Source of the DNA: Termitomyces sp. T153
Lineage: Eukaryota > Basidiomycota > Agaricomycetes > Agaricales > Lyophyllaceae
Direction of reading: 5' to 3'
Length of the DNA: 64,000 nt
NCBI GenBank assembly: GCA_018296165.2
Contig: JACKQL020000015.1
Span: 496,001-560,000, forward strand
Part shown: one piece after another, positions 47,856 to 60,105 of the stretch
How the letters are laid out: each line of letters starts with the position of its first letter
Position numbering within the stretch: position 1 is the stretch's first letter
Notes under the pieces: model-generated
Told to the model about the DNA's origin: nothing
Databases searched by the model: none
The model's input: only the letters and a program-made list of their open reading frames with translations
Program-made: the position numbers and the translations under genes

Positions 47856-48730
47856 GAGCGAGTTTGGGTTCATGGATTGGAAACTCAAGAGGAAATGAGG
47901 GAGTTAGGGTGAACCAAGAACTCATAAGGGAGTGAATGAGCTTGGGTGAACCCACAACTTGTGAGGAAGGGACCGAGCTCATCAATGGTCATGACAGGCA
48001 AAAGTTCAAAGTCCAAAACTTTGGCCAGCATTGGACGGTTACATATTCCAAATGAATGATATGTATAAGATTCCTTATGAGCAAGGATGAGCGTCGAGCA
48101 ATCTCACAATGGCAATTGCACACACCATCTAGATAGAAGAAAATTGATTGATTTGAAAGCGAATGTGTATAATAGTAATGAGTTCTGTAAGTGACAGACA
48201 GTAGGTACAAACAACAAACACAGACCCAGAACTCGCGATGAAGGGACAGAGCTTGGGTGAACCCAGAGCTCATCAATGGTCGTGACAGGCAAAAGTTTGA
48301 AGTCCAAAACTTTGGCCAGCATTGGACATTCCAGATAATTGATATAGATAAGATTTGTTATGAGCAAGGATGAGTGTCGAGCAATCTCACAATGGCAATA
48401 AATGAAGGTCATTTTATACAAACACAGAATCAGAACTCATGATGAAGGGACAGAGCTTGGGTAAACCCAGAGCTCATCAATGGTCGTGACAGTCCAACGT
48501 CCAAATTTCAAAGTCCAAACTTTGATGGCATTTGATGGTTCCATAATCCAGATGAACAATATAGATAAGATCTGATGTCTTGGAATCATCAAACACCAGC
48601 AAAGTCGGACTTGAAAACAACCATATGCATGAGCTCTGGGTTCACCCAAGCTCTATCACTTCCCCTTGAGTTCTGGGTTTCACCCAAGCTCTATCACTTC
48701 CTCTTGAGTTCTGGGTTCACCCAAACTCTG
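47856..48730. repeat. Interior motif array and tandem repeat of about 0.2-0.3 kb
   Basis: Three diverged units carry agagcttgggtgaaccc, catcaatggtc-tgacag and aagtccaaaactttgg (about 47940-48040, 48245-48330, 48445-48540). From 48627 the motif appears in the opposite orientation (gagctctgggttcaccc) three times. The switch of orientation near 48580 resembles two arm-like segments meeting head to head. Confidence 0.65.
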
Positions 48731-48930
48731 GTCATTCTCCCCTCATACTCTAACGTCTCCAACATCTACCCATTGCAATTGATGTCTCCAAATTCTATCC
48801 ATTGCATCCATATGGACCATCTACCTGGCATGCTGATCCACCAGAGTAGGGTCTCCCCTATCCTCTTGCTGAGCTTCAAGCGCCATGTTCATTCCCACCT
48901 ACATTACGATAATAATAATTAAGTATCTGG
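48731..48930. other. No feature recognised
   Basis: Short spacer between the repeat array and the next cargo gene. Confidence 0.4.
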
Positions 48931-49651
48931 GCTTATTCCCTTTCTATTCATGGCAGCTCGCAAGCACTCATGGGTAGCCCTCATCTCTTGCCTGCAAGCT
49001 GATGCAGCGCCATTCTTCAGTTTCAACTTCAGCAAGGAAGTTACTGGCCAGCAATTCTTGTAGTCCTTTAGATGAAGCCAGTTCTTGTCCCTCATAATCT
49101 GCCGAACACATTAAGATGAGGTTATTTGAGCCTCATCTTGAACTGTCTGCACATACCTCTTTGCATAACTTCTTTATCTTGTTGTTATCTTGCTTTCGAT
49201 AGCTCTTAGTCAAATCCAATTTCTTTTTGGCCAATTTGTACACATCTTCCTGTTCAGAAAATCAGGTCAATTTGTAAGTTGATCTTGTATTACTGCCCAC
49301 CAAAAAGCGTTCAACAGTTTGGATAGTCCAACCAGTCTTGACAAGCTCCGAGCTCAAATTGAACCCACCGCTGTTGGGCCTTCCTGGTTCGCCATTGGGC
49401 TGGAGAAATTTCTTACCCAAACACCTCTGGGAGCAGCAAGGCTCAACCTTGGGTTCTCCATCACTCTCGTTTCCAGGGTTATCACAGTGTAAAATGTAAT
49501 CCCCAAACTCCATGCCTGGAGCAGTTGGGGGAAGCAAGGCAGGCGGAAGAACTGTAAACTCAATTTGAGATGCACTCAAGGGAAAAGGTCTTTCAATGTA
49601 GAGGTTCATTGTAGTTTTCCAGGAAACAGATACATTTCCATCTCCTGGCAC
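48930..49651 (-). pseudogene. Small mushroom hypothetical protein (GEPGRPNSGGFNLSSEL)
   Basis: The minus-strand first exon, 49651-49262, gives 129 residues (NLYIERPFPLSASQIEFTVL, TAPGMEFGDYILHCDNPGNE, LGKKFLQPNGEPGRPNSGGF). Further coding-like blocks at about 49240-48960 include KLAKKKLDLTKSYRKQDNNK and LQELLASNFLAEVETEEW. The family looks like a multicopy agaric hypothetical, function unknown. A stop in the later block suggests decay. Confidence 0.5.
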
Positions 49652-49802
49652 GTGTTATATATAGTTTTATTGATTTACAAACGCGCTTTGAGCCTCAAAG
49701 CGACAACAAAGACCTTTGTTTTTTTTGTTATGTAATCACACCCAATTTTTGACAAGGGATTATCCACTTCACTCTTGCACGCTATATCCACAGTTCAATC
49801 CA

Positions 49803-51792
49803 ATGGCTCTTGCATCTGTCAGCATCAGTTTCTTGTTTTCTACCCTCCTTTTGACCTCTGCCCCTTCCCAGACTTCTGAATACAAGCTTTGGGGTGACCT
49901 CAGAGGCAGCAAAGGCCCAGTTAGTGCTGCGACCTTCACTAACAATTTGAGTATGGTCTTAATAGGAGGTAAGTCTTTCAATTTGCCTTGACTACACAAA
50001 TTGATCATTTCTCAGGCAATGATGGACATGTCTATGTCTATTCCACAAAGGATCTCTCCTCCCTACAAACCCTCTACAATAAGACATGGGGCAAAGTCAC
50101 TGCTCTGACTTGTCTCACTATAAATGCTGCTGGTAACAAGGGTGAATCTATATGCGTCGGGAACATTTGAGGATCAATCTGCCTTATTCCCCATGCAAAT
50201 TCAACCTCTGTACATCATCTCGAGTTGAAATGTTGTCCCTCCCTGATCATGGTCCCAGTGGTTCTCTCAGAGGTATTCCAAGGTCTATGATATCTTTGAG
50301 TTCAATGATAGCGTTGCCACCCAGGCTTGTGATGATGCTAACCAGCAACTTGTGGTCACTAGCCATAATGGTACAATCAAATTGTTTAGCGTCAGTGCAG
50401 GTGGTAAGTATTGGCAGTTATATTACCCCGTCTTTGTCTAACCCCCAGCAGTTGACATGATGGAATTGTGGGTCATTCCACCCATGGCTGATGCTATCCC
50501 TGCAAGCCTCAAGTTCTTTAGTGCTGGTAGCCAAAATATACTGCTCACCAAGATTGAAAACGGCGAAATGTAGGTGTATCTGAATGGTCAACGTTGAATC
50601 CAAGTTTACCCTTTACAGCCTTTGCATCAATGCTCAAACCTCCAACCAGCTGTGGCAAAAGCATTTAACGAGTGCAATGTGTGCTTTTTCTTGCCGTTGT
50701 CCTCCACATTATTGACTGCCTCTTCCAGAGGTCATGCCACCCTTTCGCCTGGCGAAGACCTCTTGTTCACTCATAATCTCACCCAAGGCCACTTTCAACT
50801 CCACCAATTTCCTGGTACTCCAGCTGAAGCAATACCAGGCGTTATGTCTACCTGGCATAGAATCATTCAAGGAGTATTTGCAGAAGAAGGCAAAATTATC
50901 ATGTGTGACAGCAATCATGGAACGGTCTACATGGTAGACATGGCGACTCGGGAAATATTGCAGAAGTTGTCTGGATCTGGTGAGTTATATAACCCTGGTT
51001 GATGATTTGCACTCATGGTATCTTAGGACTCATGCAAGTCATTGCAGTCACCAAACATGAAGATGGGTATGATATGATCGTAGGTGGCTCCAGTTTGGGA
51101 GGTTTTGAGGTGTATATGTGGGTGAAAGAGGTGTGTAGTTCTGATTCACTATTAAGTCTGCATTCACCAACTTGTCATCTAGCCCTTCGAAAGTGCCAAT
51201 GAACCGCTTGCAACAGGCTTCATGGTGGTTTATGCAAAGTGGTTCTCTATTGCAAAACAAGCCACTTACTGCGTGCTCTATGCCACTGTGTTATTGCGAG
51301 TACTGTTTCCAACAATGGCTGTTCCCTTCATCAATGTTTGTTTACTTGCCCCTCCCTCAATATCTTTTTGTGTACTAAATTTGCACTCCCTAGCCTATCC
51401 CTGATGTCAGAGCGCTAACCACGCAGCTTTTCAAGTCAAATGCTCAAGATCTTGCCACCCACCATCATGTGGCTCCAGATGCTTTTGCTCAACCCATTGA
51501 ACATATGGTGCTCTCCCCTGTTATTTCTGTAGATAGTAATATTGCAGAGCAAAGCGTGAGTCCGGTCACCCTCTTGTATGTTACCCAGGCAGTTGGTGCC
51601 CAATCTTACACTATGATCTGGACCATCACTAGTGCACAGGCCAAAGAGGTCTCCACAATCACTCAATTTGTTACAGTTACTCACCCGATGGCGGAGAGTT
51701 TTACTACCACAAAGCTGGAGTTATCAGAGGAAGAGTCTGCTGAGGTGGATGATGTAGAAGTGCCATTTCACGTTGTTGATCTCAATATCTGA
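49803..51792 (+). pseudogene. WD40-like membrane protein of a mushroom multicopy family
   Basis: Starts with a hydrophobic leader (MALASVSISFLFSTLLLTSA). Then come repeat blades: LWGDLRGSKGPVSAATFTNN, NDGHVYVYSTKDLSSLQTLY, DANQQLVVTSHNGTIKLFSV, IIMCDSNHGTVYMVDMATRE and MIVGGSSLGGFEVYMWVKE. A hydrophobic segment follows near 51240-51400 (a candidate membrane helix), and an acidic tail ends at 51792 (SEEESAEVDDVEVPFHVVDL). Small introns of about 50 bp are evident, for example after LIGG near 49969. Blades lack the classical WD ends, so the propeller call is by pattern. At least one exon (about 50690) has a frame problem, so I score it as probably decayed. Confidence 0.6.
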
Positions 51793-52219
51793 TTGTATTT
51801 TGTTACCTTTGAAAAATTTGAAAATGAAGTTGTATGAGGTACCGAACTTCTCATTATGTGAATATTAATGAGTATCTGTTCTTTGTTATCACATGTATCA
51901 TGCCCTGCACATGTATGGGAACTTGCAAAACTCTTTGTCTTTCTGGGGACAAAGAAAATGACTGCCTAAAAGAGTCCAATAACAATTGGTATGCTTATTG
52001 TTATCCCTGCTTGGCACATGTTTGATTTCAACTCCTTACATAGATTTTCTTGGAGGCAGGCCCAGGCTGCAGTTACAGCCCTTCCTTTCATCTGCATGAA
52101 ATGTGCCGACTAAGCTATGATTTCAAAGGGGACAGGGCACAGGGTGCAGGAGGTTCTCAATTGTTTCCACAGAGCATTGTATGGTGAACCTTTGTCATAC
52201 TAATTGATGTTTCCATCAA
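51793..52219. other. Spacer between cargo and transposase, nothing recognised
   Basis: A short frame at 51834-52025 has no support. It may contain the transposase promoter. Confidence 0.35.
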
Positions 52220-55200
52220 ATGTTATCTCGCTTAGTTCTGCATATTGATTTTGTCTCTTGGCTACTTATGATCGCCTCCCTCCCTTTTACTACCTCTTTG
52301 ATGTTGCCAAAAGACAAAATCTGCACTTGCACAAAATTCAAATGCCATCTGAATTGGCTTCCAGATGGCACCTGTGGCACCTTGGTTGATGCCAGGACAC
52401 TTCGAAATCATGAAAAGGAGGACAAGGCTCAGAGATTAGGTGATTGTGCCTTAGCATATGAAGCACAAGCCTTGAAGGCTCACAAAGCTGAGATAGCAAT
52501 TGCTATGAACAATCTTTTGCTAAGCAATATTGCGGCGCATCTGGCAACGTTTCTGCCTGTAACCAGTGATAAGCCAAATTTACCAATTAACAGGGCAAGC
52601 AAACTCATTGCTGGTCTCAACAAGATTGAGGGTGTACTTGAATCTTTGCACACCAAGGTGCAAGTGATCGGTTTGGCTCCATTTCACACAGGCAACCATA
52701 TGTTCATGGACAAGCTTATGGCGCTAGAATCGATCAAGCAAACTTTAGTTGAGCAAACTACGTGTTTATGTACCATTGGAAGAGTCAAGGCTCCTGCCAT
52801 TGTGCACATGCACAGTGTTGTTGACACCCTACAGCAGGATGTTCAGCGTTTTCTTGACAAGATGACGGAGTCATGGACAAATGTGCTAGACACACAAATT
52901 GCAGAGCCACTGGTGCTTGCACACAGTCAATTCGACACAAGTGAGTCACCAATGGCAATGTGCATGAATTGTTCTCTGATTCTTTCTTCCTCAAGTGACC
53001 ATTTTTTCCTTGGCTTTAGCAAAGTGGTACCTTTCCTCCAACTTGTGGTGTTCATGATCACCGTCTGCCATGTTGTCCTATGCCTTCCTCGTAGCCATTC
53101 AGCATGGTGTTCTCTGCGAAGAATTGCTCGTTCGTCCTAAGTCAATAGGAACCTGCTGACTGGACATCTACATTCCCATCCAGCCTTACATTGTATTTGA
53201 CTTTAAAGATTGGTTTGCCAGGTTACTCTTATGAGAATCATATGAAAAAAAGATGGATCAGGCTTGGAAGCGGATGGAAATGCCTTCTGACAGAATACTA
53301 AGGGACATCTTTCAAGGTTCTGCTATCCAAAATTTCAAAGGCCCCAATGGAAAATCTCACTTTAGCATCTATGGAGGTGAAAATGCTGGTCGTTACCTTT
53401 TCTCACTCAGTGTGGATTTCTTCAACCCTTTGGGCAACAAACAAGCCGGAAAGAAGATCTCTATTGGCATGATATGCATTGCGTGCTTGAATTTACCTAT
53501 CAAGGAACAGTATAGACCAGAGAACATGTTTATCCACATCATTCCTGGCCCCAAGGAACCTGAGGCCCAACTGGATGGAATGAACCCATACTTGCACCCC
53601 ATCATCGATGAATTCTTGGATCTCTGGTCAGGTGTTGCCTTTAGCCAGACCGCCGACTTCCCTTATGGTCGACTGATTCTGTGTGCCATCATTCTCATAA
53701 TTTGTGATCTCATGATGGTTTGAAAAGTTGGAGGCTTTACTTCAATCCATCACAAGTACTTTTGTTCCCGCTGCTGGTGCAACAGGACATCTCACAAACT
53801 CAGCAATTTCAATGTTAAATGCTGGAAATTCCAAACTGATGAAGAATGTCAAGACTTGGCTGAGAACTACTTCTTGGCTTCTTCTCCAGAAGAGGCATCT
53901 GCTCTTGTTGGCAAATTGGGTTTGCGATGGACTGAGCTTCTCTGGCTTCTGTACTATAAGGCATCAACATACCTTGTTGTTGATGTTATGCATAATCTCT
54001 TTCTCGGTTTGATTAAAGAGCACTTCCAGAACATCCTTGGTTATGACCCTGACAATAACAAGCGCAAGACCAAGGAGGGAGCTCCAGTGAAGTTGACTGT
54101 GGTGAATTTTCACTACAATGAAGCCAATCCCAAGCCAGATTCAGAGACTGAGCTGAAGGTTTTCAATGATGTATATATGTTTCACTGGTGGCTTCAACGG
54201 CCCATCAATTTCAGCGCTGAAGGCCCGGCTTTTGATAAAGCAGTCAAGAGATGGAGAAATTTGTGCAAAGAAGCCCTGGTTTGTATGGCGACAGGATTAG
54301 GTATTCAACTATTGCTGGGAGATAAAGGGACTAGAGAGGACTATGCTCGTGCAATCCTTCTCTGGGTATGTATAAATCGGTCAATGTGTATGAACAACGT
54401 TGACTTAGATTGTTCTACCAGTGACTTCAGCAACCAGAACACAATGTCACATTGTTTCATGGGGAAATCTTCTCAGAAGATGAAATGGAGACTATCTGGG
54501 CTGACCTTGAAGATATTATCAGACCTTCCTGGGTGACTTCGGTCCCAACAACTCTCTTATCAAGTGGGCCCAAGCTCAAAGCAGATCAATGGCAGATGGT
54601 CAGCTGTGTAAATCTTCCCATATCTTTGACCCACTTATGGTGGGATGGTGACAAACAAAAGAAAAATCTCCTGCATCTGACAATGCTGCTTTCTTTGGCT
54701 GTCCAAGTGGCAACTTCTCGAGTGACTAGCACGAATCATAGAGCACGTTATTTGGAGCTCATGACTGAGTATCAAAAAGAGCTTGCTCACCTCTTCCCAT
54801 TCTATGAATGTGTCCCCAATCATCACATGGCCTTCCACATTCCTGATTTTCTTGAATTATTTGGTCCTGCTTCAGGCTGGTGGGCCTTTCCTTTTGAGCA
54901 TGCAATTGGGCAATTGCAGCAAATGTCAACTAATTACAAGAAAGGTAAGACCAATGTATTCATTTGGCTTCAATTAATAACATGCAGTTCAGGTGAATAT
55001 GAAGAGACAATTGTGCATGCTTGGCATTGGACATCTAGTGTAAGAGGGCTCTTCCTTAAACAGGCCTGCCCCAACATCATCAAAGAATGCAAGTCCATGT
55101 TTCAGACTCTCGTTTGACCACAGACTTGTGGGATTCTGGCAACTGAAGAGGACAATGCTTTTACCCTCATTTCATTCAACAGGACTGAAGTAAATGATGA

Positions 55201-55650
55201 TGATGATGATACTCTAAAAGGGAAATTAACCCCACTTCCCAAAGGATATGGTCTGGCAATTGAACGTGCCAAGCCATATCACAAAATTCCTCCAAAAGCA
55301 GTCATTAAATCTCAAATCCATCACTTCGGCTTGTCATACACCTCTTGTAAGAAGCACAAGGGCAACAGCTTTGTCTTCTTGCAAAACGCCTCTGCCCCAT
55401 TTATGATTGAGAACATTCTCGAGTTTCCTGTAGTGAGGGACAATCAAACTCTTCATGGCACATGAATTGTTGGGTATCATCTGAAGCCCTCAACTTCATT
55501 CTCTTTTGACCTTTACTCAAAATATCAGGAATTGGGAGCAAGCATTTGGAGTACTGAATTGGACCCATGGCTTAGAGCCATGATGATTTCAGACATTGAA
55601 GCTCATGCAGCAAGGTTGAAATGGGAGGACAACTGGGTGGTTATATCACT
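52220..55650 (+). pseudogene. Plavaka-type (CACTA superfamily, Tnp2-like) transposase
   Basis: Transposase of the fungal Plavaka group, which cuts CACTA-type ends. N-terminal Cys-rich segment (ICTCTKFKCHLNWLPDGTCG, then RTLRNHEKEDKAQ) at 52320-52430, helical linker to 52940, then a degenerate stretch. The Tnp2-like core starts at 53253: LSVDFFNPLGNKQAGKKISI, GMICIACLNLPIKEQYRPEN, GVAFSQTADFPYGRLILCAI, FCSRCWC, LRWTELLWLLYYKASTYLVV, and DVMHNLFLGLIKEHFQNILG with the expected Asp and His. C-terminal blocks lie at 54480-55117 (EDIIRPSWVTSVPT, LKADQW, VPNHHMAFHIPDFLELFGPA, GWWAFPFEHAIGQLQQ). Frame shifts near 53720 and 54450 and stops after 53140 inactivate it. Its 3' end merges into the right arm. 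Confidence 0.85.
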
Positions 55651-56040
55651 GAGATGTATTTGTATTTTCTCTGAGCTCAAGATGAATAAACTCACTCATT
55701 TTGATCTAGTCTCTTTATATTGATCAGATCTAAATAACTTGCAGTGCCAAGTCTAGATACATGTAGTCTGGTGGATGATAGTAGTCTTGTTTGCACTTAC
55801 TGTCTGTCAGTTACAGAACTCATTACTATTATAGTTTGGCTCTCAAATAAATCAATTTTGTTCAAATTTATCATTTCTGATACTTGACCGTTGTCCCTAC
55901 AAAAATGTAGTCTTTGTTGCTCAACGCACTCATATATAATCTTAATAATCTTATCTATGATTCTGCTTATTGCTGATTGCATTCCCATGATGGGTTATGT
56001 AAGAATCAAACACCAGTCAAGTTGGACTTTGACTTGTTGA

Positions 56041-56700
56041 AAACGATCATGAGCTCTGGGTTCACCCAAGCTCTGTCCCTCCCTCACAAGTTCTCGGTTC
56101 ACCCAAGCTCGTTGAATTCTGTATCACTTCTGAGTTCATCCAACCTCTACCACTGCCTGTGAAGTTCTGGGTCCAACCCAAACTCGTGATCACTTGGTTC
56201 TAGTTCTTGGCTCAACTCAAACTCCTGTTGTGCTGAGTGATCTTAAGGATCTCTCTATGGCATAGCCTTGATGGACTAAGGCATCTGTATCACCATGATG
56301 CTACCTTGAAGATCTATTTTTCCAATATATTGCTCACAGATCACACCTACTTGCTCAACGCTCATCATGTTTTCCATGGGTGAATTACATAATCATCAAA
56401 CTCCATCGAAGTAGGACTGGAGTTGAACTCGGTTCCTCCAAGCTCTATCCTTCCCTCACGAGTTCTGGATACATCCAAACTCACTCACACTCCCTCTCAA
56501 GTTTTGGGTTTGGAAACCCCAACTCTCAGATTTCCTCCTTTGCTGAGTGACTTTCAAGGCATGGGGCTTGATGTACACCTGTAAGGTGCCTTGGGAACAA
56601 GACAGTCTCTTCTGTGTGTCAAATACCACCATTGATGAGCTCTGGGTCCACCCAAGCTTTATCCCTTACTCATGACACCTGGGTTCACCCAAACTCACTC
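56041..56700. repeat. Dispersed motif array, right arm (inverted)
   Basis: The motif appears as tctgggttcacccaagctc and variants near 56052, 56091, 56166, 56464, 56640 and 56690. It is the mirror image of the left-arm array. Confidence 0.7.
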
Positions 56701-56869
56701 ACTCTTATGATTGTCTGAGCTCTGGGATAATATTCCAAGTTCTAATTCTTTAGAAGACCCCATTGCTCTGTCGTATTTAAGGTGTCTGGTTCCTCGACTG
56801 TCTCCTTCACTCAAACCACCATCTCCGACAAGTAAGTCATTCTATTTCCTTCTTTTGACTTACTTAACA

Positions 56870-58486
56870 CTTCTTTAGCATCATCTACACCATAAATATG
56901 TCAAGGCATGCCAAGTCCTTCAAGATCCCAATGTGCCACCCTGTCCTTCACCCAAGCAAGTCTCGACTCAAAGGGTACCCCGTCCTCGAGCTGGAGAAGA
57001 GCCAACGGATTCATGTATAGTCTTTCGCTTTGAGTATCTTTTGATTTGATTCTAGGCCTCTATCCAGCACAACACCAACATGTGCATTCAATCCGCCAAC
57101 AACGTTTGCGCTGCGAAGTTCATGGCTCATTTGTGGGAGAAGCATCAGGGGGCACACTTTCAAAGGGAACTCAAGGTGATGGGATATTTGTCAAACACCT
57201 TGCCATCGGTGAGTAATGCTTCAGTCAAGTAAAGGGGGACAAATGTATTGACTGGATCAAGTGTGTCTGGGTCTCTTGGAGTGTGAAGGTGATTAGGGAG
57301 ATCAATGGGGAGAAGGGGATCTATGACAGGCATGATTGCTGGAAGGTCAGTTCTCTTTTCGTTTATATTTCTTCAGTTTTCTCATATACCACAGGCTGAT
57401 AAAAGGAACAAGGGAGGGAAAAACTAGTTAATTGTATCAAACATTGAGAATTGTGCAATGTAATCTGTGGTGAAAGATTGTTCCTTTCATTGTTTCACGT
57501 AAGTTTATTAATTTAAGCTTTTAATTCTTTTCTGTTTCTCAATTTACCACAAGTGCAGATCACTAAAACATTGGCAACCCCCGCAGAACTCATGGTCAAG
57601 CATCTTCACAGGAAACACACTACATTTCCTGAAGTGTGTGTGCCACCTCCATTCATCGCTTCACTTGAAGTTAGATCTTCTGTTACCCTGATATCTACAG
57701 TCGCTGGCCAGCTTGTAGCACATCCAACACTCTTTCAGAACTGAAAATGTCAGTGAACACATCCTCTTCCTCATTGTACGTGACACTGACCTCGCCAACA
57801 TTTGAGCCCAGCCGAAAGCACTGCATCTTCGTCAACTACAAGCAAAAGTGAACTTTCTCCTCTGGGTTCCTTCAGCCTTGTCAACACTGTACATGATCTC
57901 AGCTAGGTTTTTACAAATATTCAAGACATGTTCCCGGGGCAGATTTCTCCTCTTGCCACCTCTCCATCATACCGACCACCAGTTATTAAAACTCCCTCAA
58001 TGTCCCAAGAACCAAAGATCTCCATGAATACCACAAAATCTATACCTGATCTAGAACCAAAACTCAATACCCAATCTGAGGCTACTCCTACTGTACCAAG
58101 ACTGACTATGCACGTCCCCGCAACTTTGTCCGTCACCAAACCTACTGAGATGTTCACCTCTCCATGAGATGGGAACGCACGTCCAGCAAGCATGTTTGTG
58201 GTGAGCCTGAGCCACCTCGCAATCCACATTACATCCACCACTGTACCTACCCCCGAATCTCAAAGATCTGGCACTACACCTAACAAGCTCGAGTACTTCC
58301 CACTTACTCTTGAGCCAGAAGTCTCCGAATTCAGCAAAGAACGTGAGATTTCACACTCCTTGTCCCATACTCAAGTCTTGCTAGAGCAAGGTACAAGTAC
58401 TGGGTCATTCTTGGCCATTGTACATAAGAAGGTGATGGAGCTACCAACAACAACAACTTCCTCATACTTAGATGTTTATGCAAAGG
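56870..58486 (+). pseudogene. Right copy of inner arm gene (unknown function)
   Basis: Plus-strand exons: 56899-57016 (MSRHAKSFKIPMCHPVLHPS), about 57058-57208 (ASIQHNTNMCIQSANNVCAA), about 57250-57345 (WVSWSVKVIREINGEKGIYD), 57553-57744 (MQITKTLATPAELMVKHLHR, ends FQN stop), then Pro/Ser/Thr-rich frames at 57928-58167 and 58192-58486. GT-AG junctions fit between the first exons. The frame is lost by stops in several places. The protein is not recognised. Near identity to the left copy suggests recent homogenisation of the arms. Confidence 0.5.
57609..57636 (-). repeat. Internal copy of the element terminus, right arm
   Basis: Mirror image of 23666-23693, ending ...ACATTTCCTGAAGTG. Together they bound an inner unit of about 34 kb. 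Confidence 0.7.
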
Positions 58487-58488
58487 TT

Positions 58489-58930
58489 GCCATTGGAGGT
58501 AGAGAGAGTCAAAGGAAGGGCAGCTTGTATGGTTAAGACAACAGCATTAATGATAATCAGCACAAGAATGATAGGTTCAGTCCACCTGTGAACATGAAAA
58601 TCAGTCCAAGGTGAACATATTACACAAGCGTAACATATGGGTACACAAGAAAATTGAAGAGAGCCAGTTGAAGTTTGCTGTCTGTCCCAAAAAACCCTAG
58701 CATCTGACCACAAAGAGGTAAAGCCTTTGTAAGATCAGGGATTGGGTTCTCATCAGTGGCCTGTTCCTCCTCATCCTCAAGACAGAGTTGACTCTCCAAT
58801 CCAGTGGACACCAAGTTGACCACGCATACAGATGCACAACGTAGGTTTTGGGATAGAGATTTGATTGCCAAACCTGTCTTCTTCAAAGGCAATGGTGTAA
58901 CACTGTATTGCATGGTCCTCTGATGGCTAT
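58489..58930 (-). pseudogene. CCH1: CCH1 voltage-gated calcium channel fragment
   Basis: CCH1 is the plasma-membrane calcium channel of fungi, a protein of about 2,000 residues with four six-helix repeats. This fragment on the minus strand covers the segment before and into the first helix: PLKKTGLAIKSLSQNLRC, LEDEEEQATDENPIPDLT, FFGTDSKLQLALFNFLVYP, then after a 50-60 bp intron WTEPIILVLIIINAVVLTIQ. The intron is retained, so capture was from genomic DNA. The rest of the gene is absent. It runs opposite to the arm genes and fills the slot that the AROM block occupies in the left arm. Recognition rests on motif memory, mainly the helix sequence. Confidence 0.68.
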
Positions 58931-58984
58931 GCGGTGTGAGAGCTACATTTTGTTTGGGATCTGTCTTGTCATACTCCTTAGTGC

Positions 58985-59800
58985 AAATCTAATCTAGAGT
59001 TAGGGAGCCAAATGATCACAAATGCACATTCTTTCTCATAATTCCATCACAATGCCAATCTTTCAGCTCAAATACACCAGCACAGAGCTGACCACGATGC
59101 CTAATTTTGAGATCCTGTATGATAACATCTGCATAGGGTCCACCATTTCCATCCATCTGTCACAGGTCAGTGTTGAGATTTTTGTATGACTACACAGAAT
59201 TAACAAGCTTCAGGCATGCAAGTCTCTGTCTTGTGTTGTCAAACTGGAGCGCAATGACGACCAACCAATCCTCAACCACACACAGGAACTCATCGTTGTT
59301 GATGAACCCCCCTCGACGACGCCGTCCAACCAATCAAGAGTCAACCAGACATGCACAACAATGCCATCCCAGGTAGTTGCACAGCGCTTGGGCCGCACAA
59401 AATCTCGATCTGCTTGTTACCAACTATATAGCATTCTGCACGCTGTCCATGGCCAGCAAATTCGAATTTGAGAGGCTTGTAGATTGGATTGATTTTGGTG
59501 ATTTTCCTTGTAAGTCGATGCCCTGTCTGTCCTGCTGATTTAGCCCTCATTTTTCTTGACTTCAGCTGTTGTTCATCTGTTTCTTGGAGACTTGGAAGTC
59601 TATGATTTTGTACACTATGTTATCAACTCAGTACTACGTATTAAGCGTCTTGATGAGCAAATCGACAGTCGCGCGCTGAGCGATGCGACACGTGTTTCTG
59701 TATATTGTTTCTATAGAATATTATTACATTTTTTTATTGCGTGTTTCTTGAGAAATATCATACATTATGCTGACACATGTTTCTCGAGAAGAATACAGAG
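58985..59800 (+). pseudogene. Right-arm copy of outer arm gene remnant
   Basis: Coding-like blocks MPIFQLKYTSTELTTMPNFE, ELIVVDEPPSTTPSNQSRVN and LGDLEVYDFVHYVINSVLRI, with stops. The partner is 18560-19260 on the minus strand. Family not recognised. Confidence 0.4.
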
Positions 59801-60017
59801 TATTTCTTGAGATACAAACTAAGAACAGGACAAAGGTTTTTTGAGAAACACATGCTAAAACATATCACGTGTTTCTTAAGAAAATCATTGAGAACATTTC
59901 AAATATTTTGAGGATTGTTTCTTTGGAAAAAACACGGAAAAATTTATCATTCTATGAAAGAAACATTAAGAGAATACTTGATATATTTATTGAAATTTTC
60001 TGACACAAAATTTAGCA

Positions 60018-60102
60018 TGTTTCTTGAGAAAAAGGTGTCAGAAATTGAAAAACATATTTCTGATACCTTTTTCTCAGGAAACACGCTACATTTCCTGAAG
60101 TG
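60018..60102 (-). repeat. Right terminal inverted repeat with hairpin
   Basis: Inverted, near-identical copy of the left terminus, with the same hairpin and only a few substitutions. Confidence 0.7.
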
Positions 60103-60105
60103 ACA
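60103..60105. repeat. Right TSD ACA of the giant element
   Basis: aca directly follows the inverted terminus ...CCTGAAGTG. The sequence beyond it is R2 accessory-ORF region. Confidence 0.6.

Larger units (their letters stand above)
55665..60102 (+). repeat. Right inverted arm
   Basis: Partner of the left arm. It begins in the 3' end of the transposase gene and runs to the outer terminus. It holds the CCH1 fragment in its variable block (58487-58984). Confidence 0.85.
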
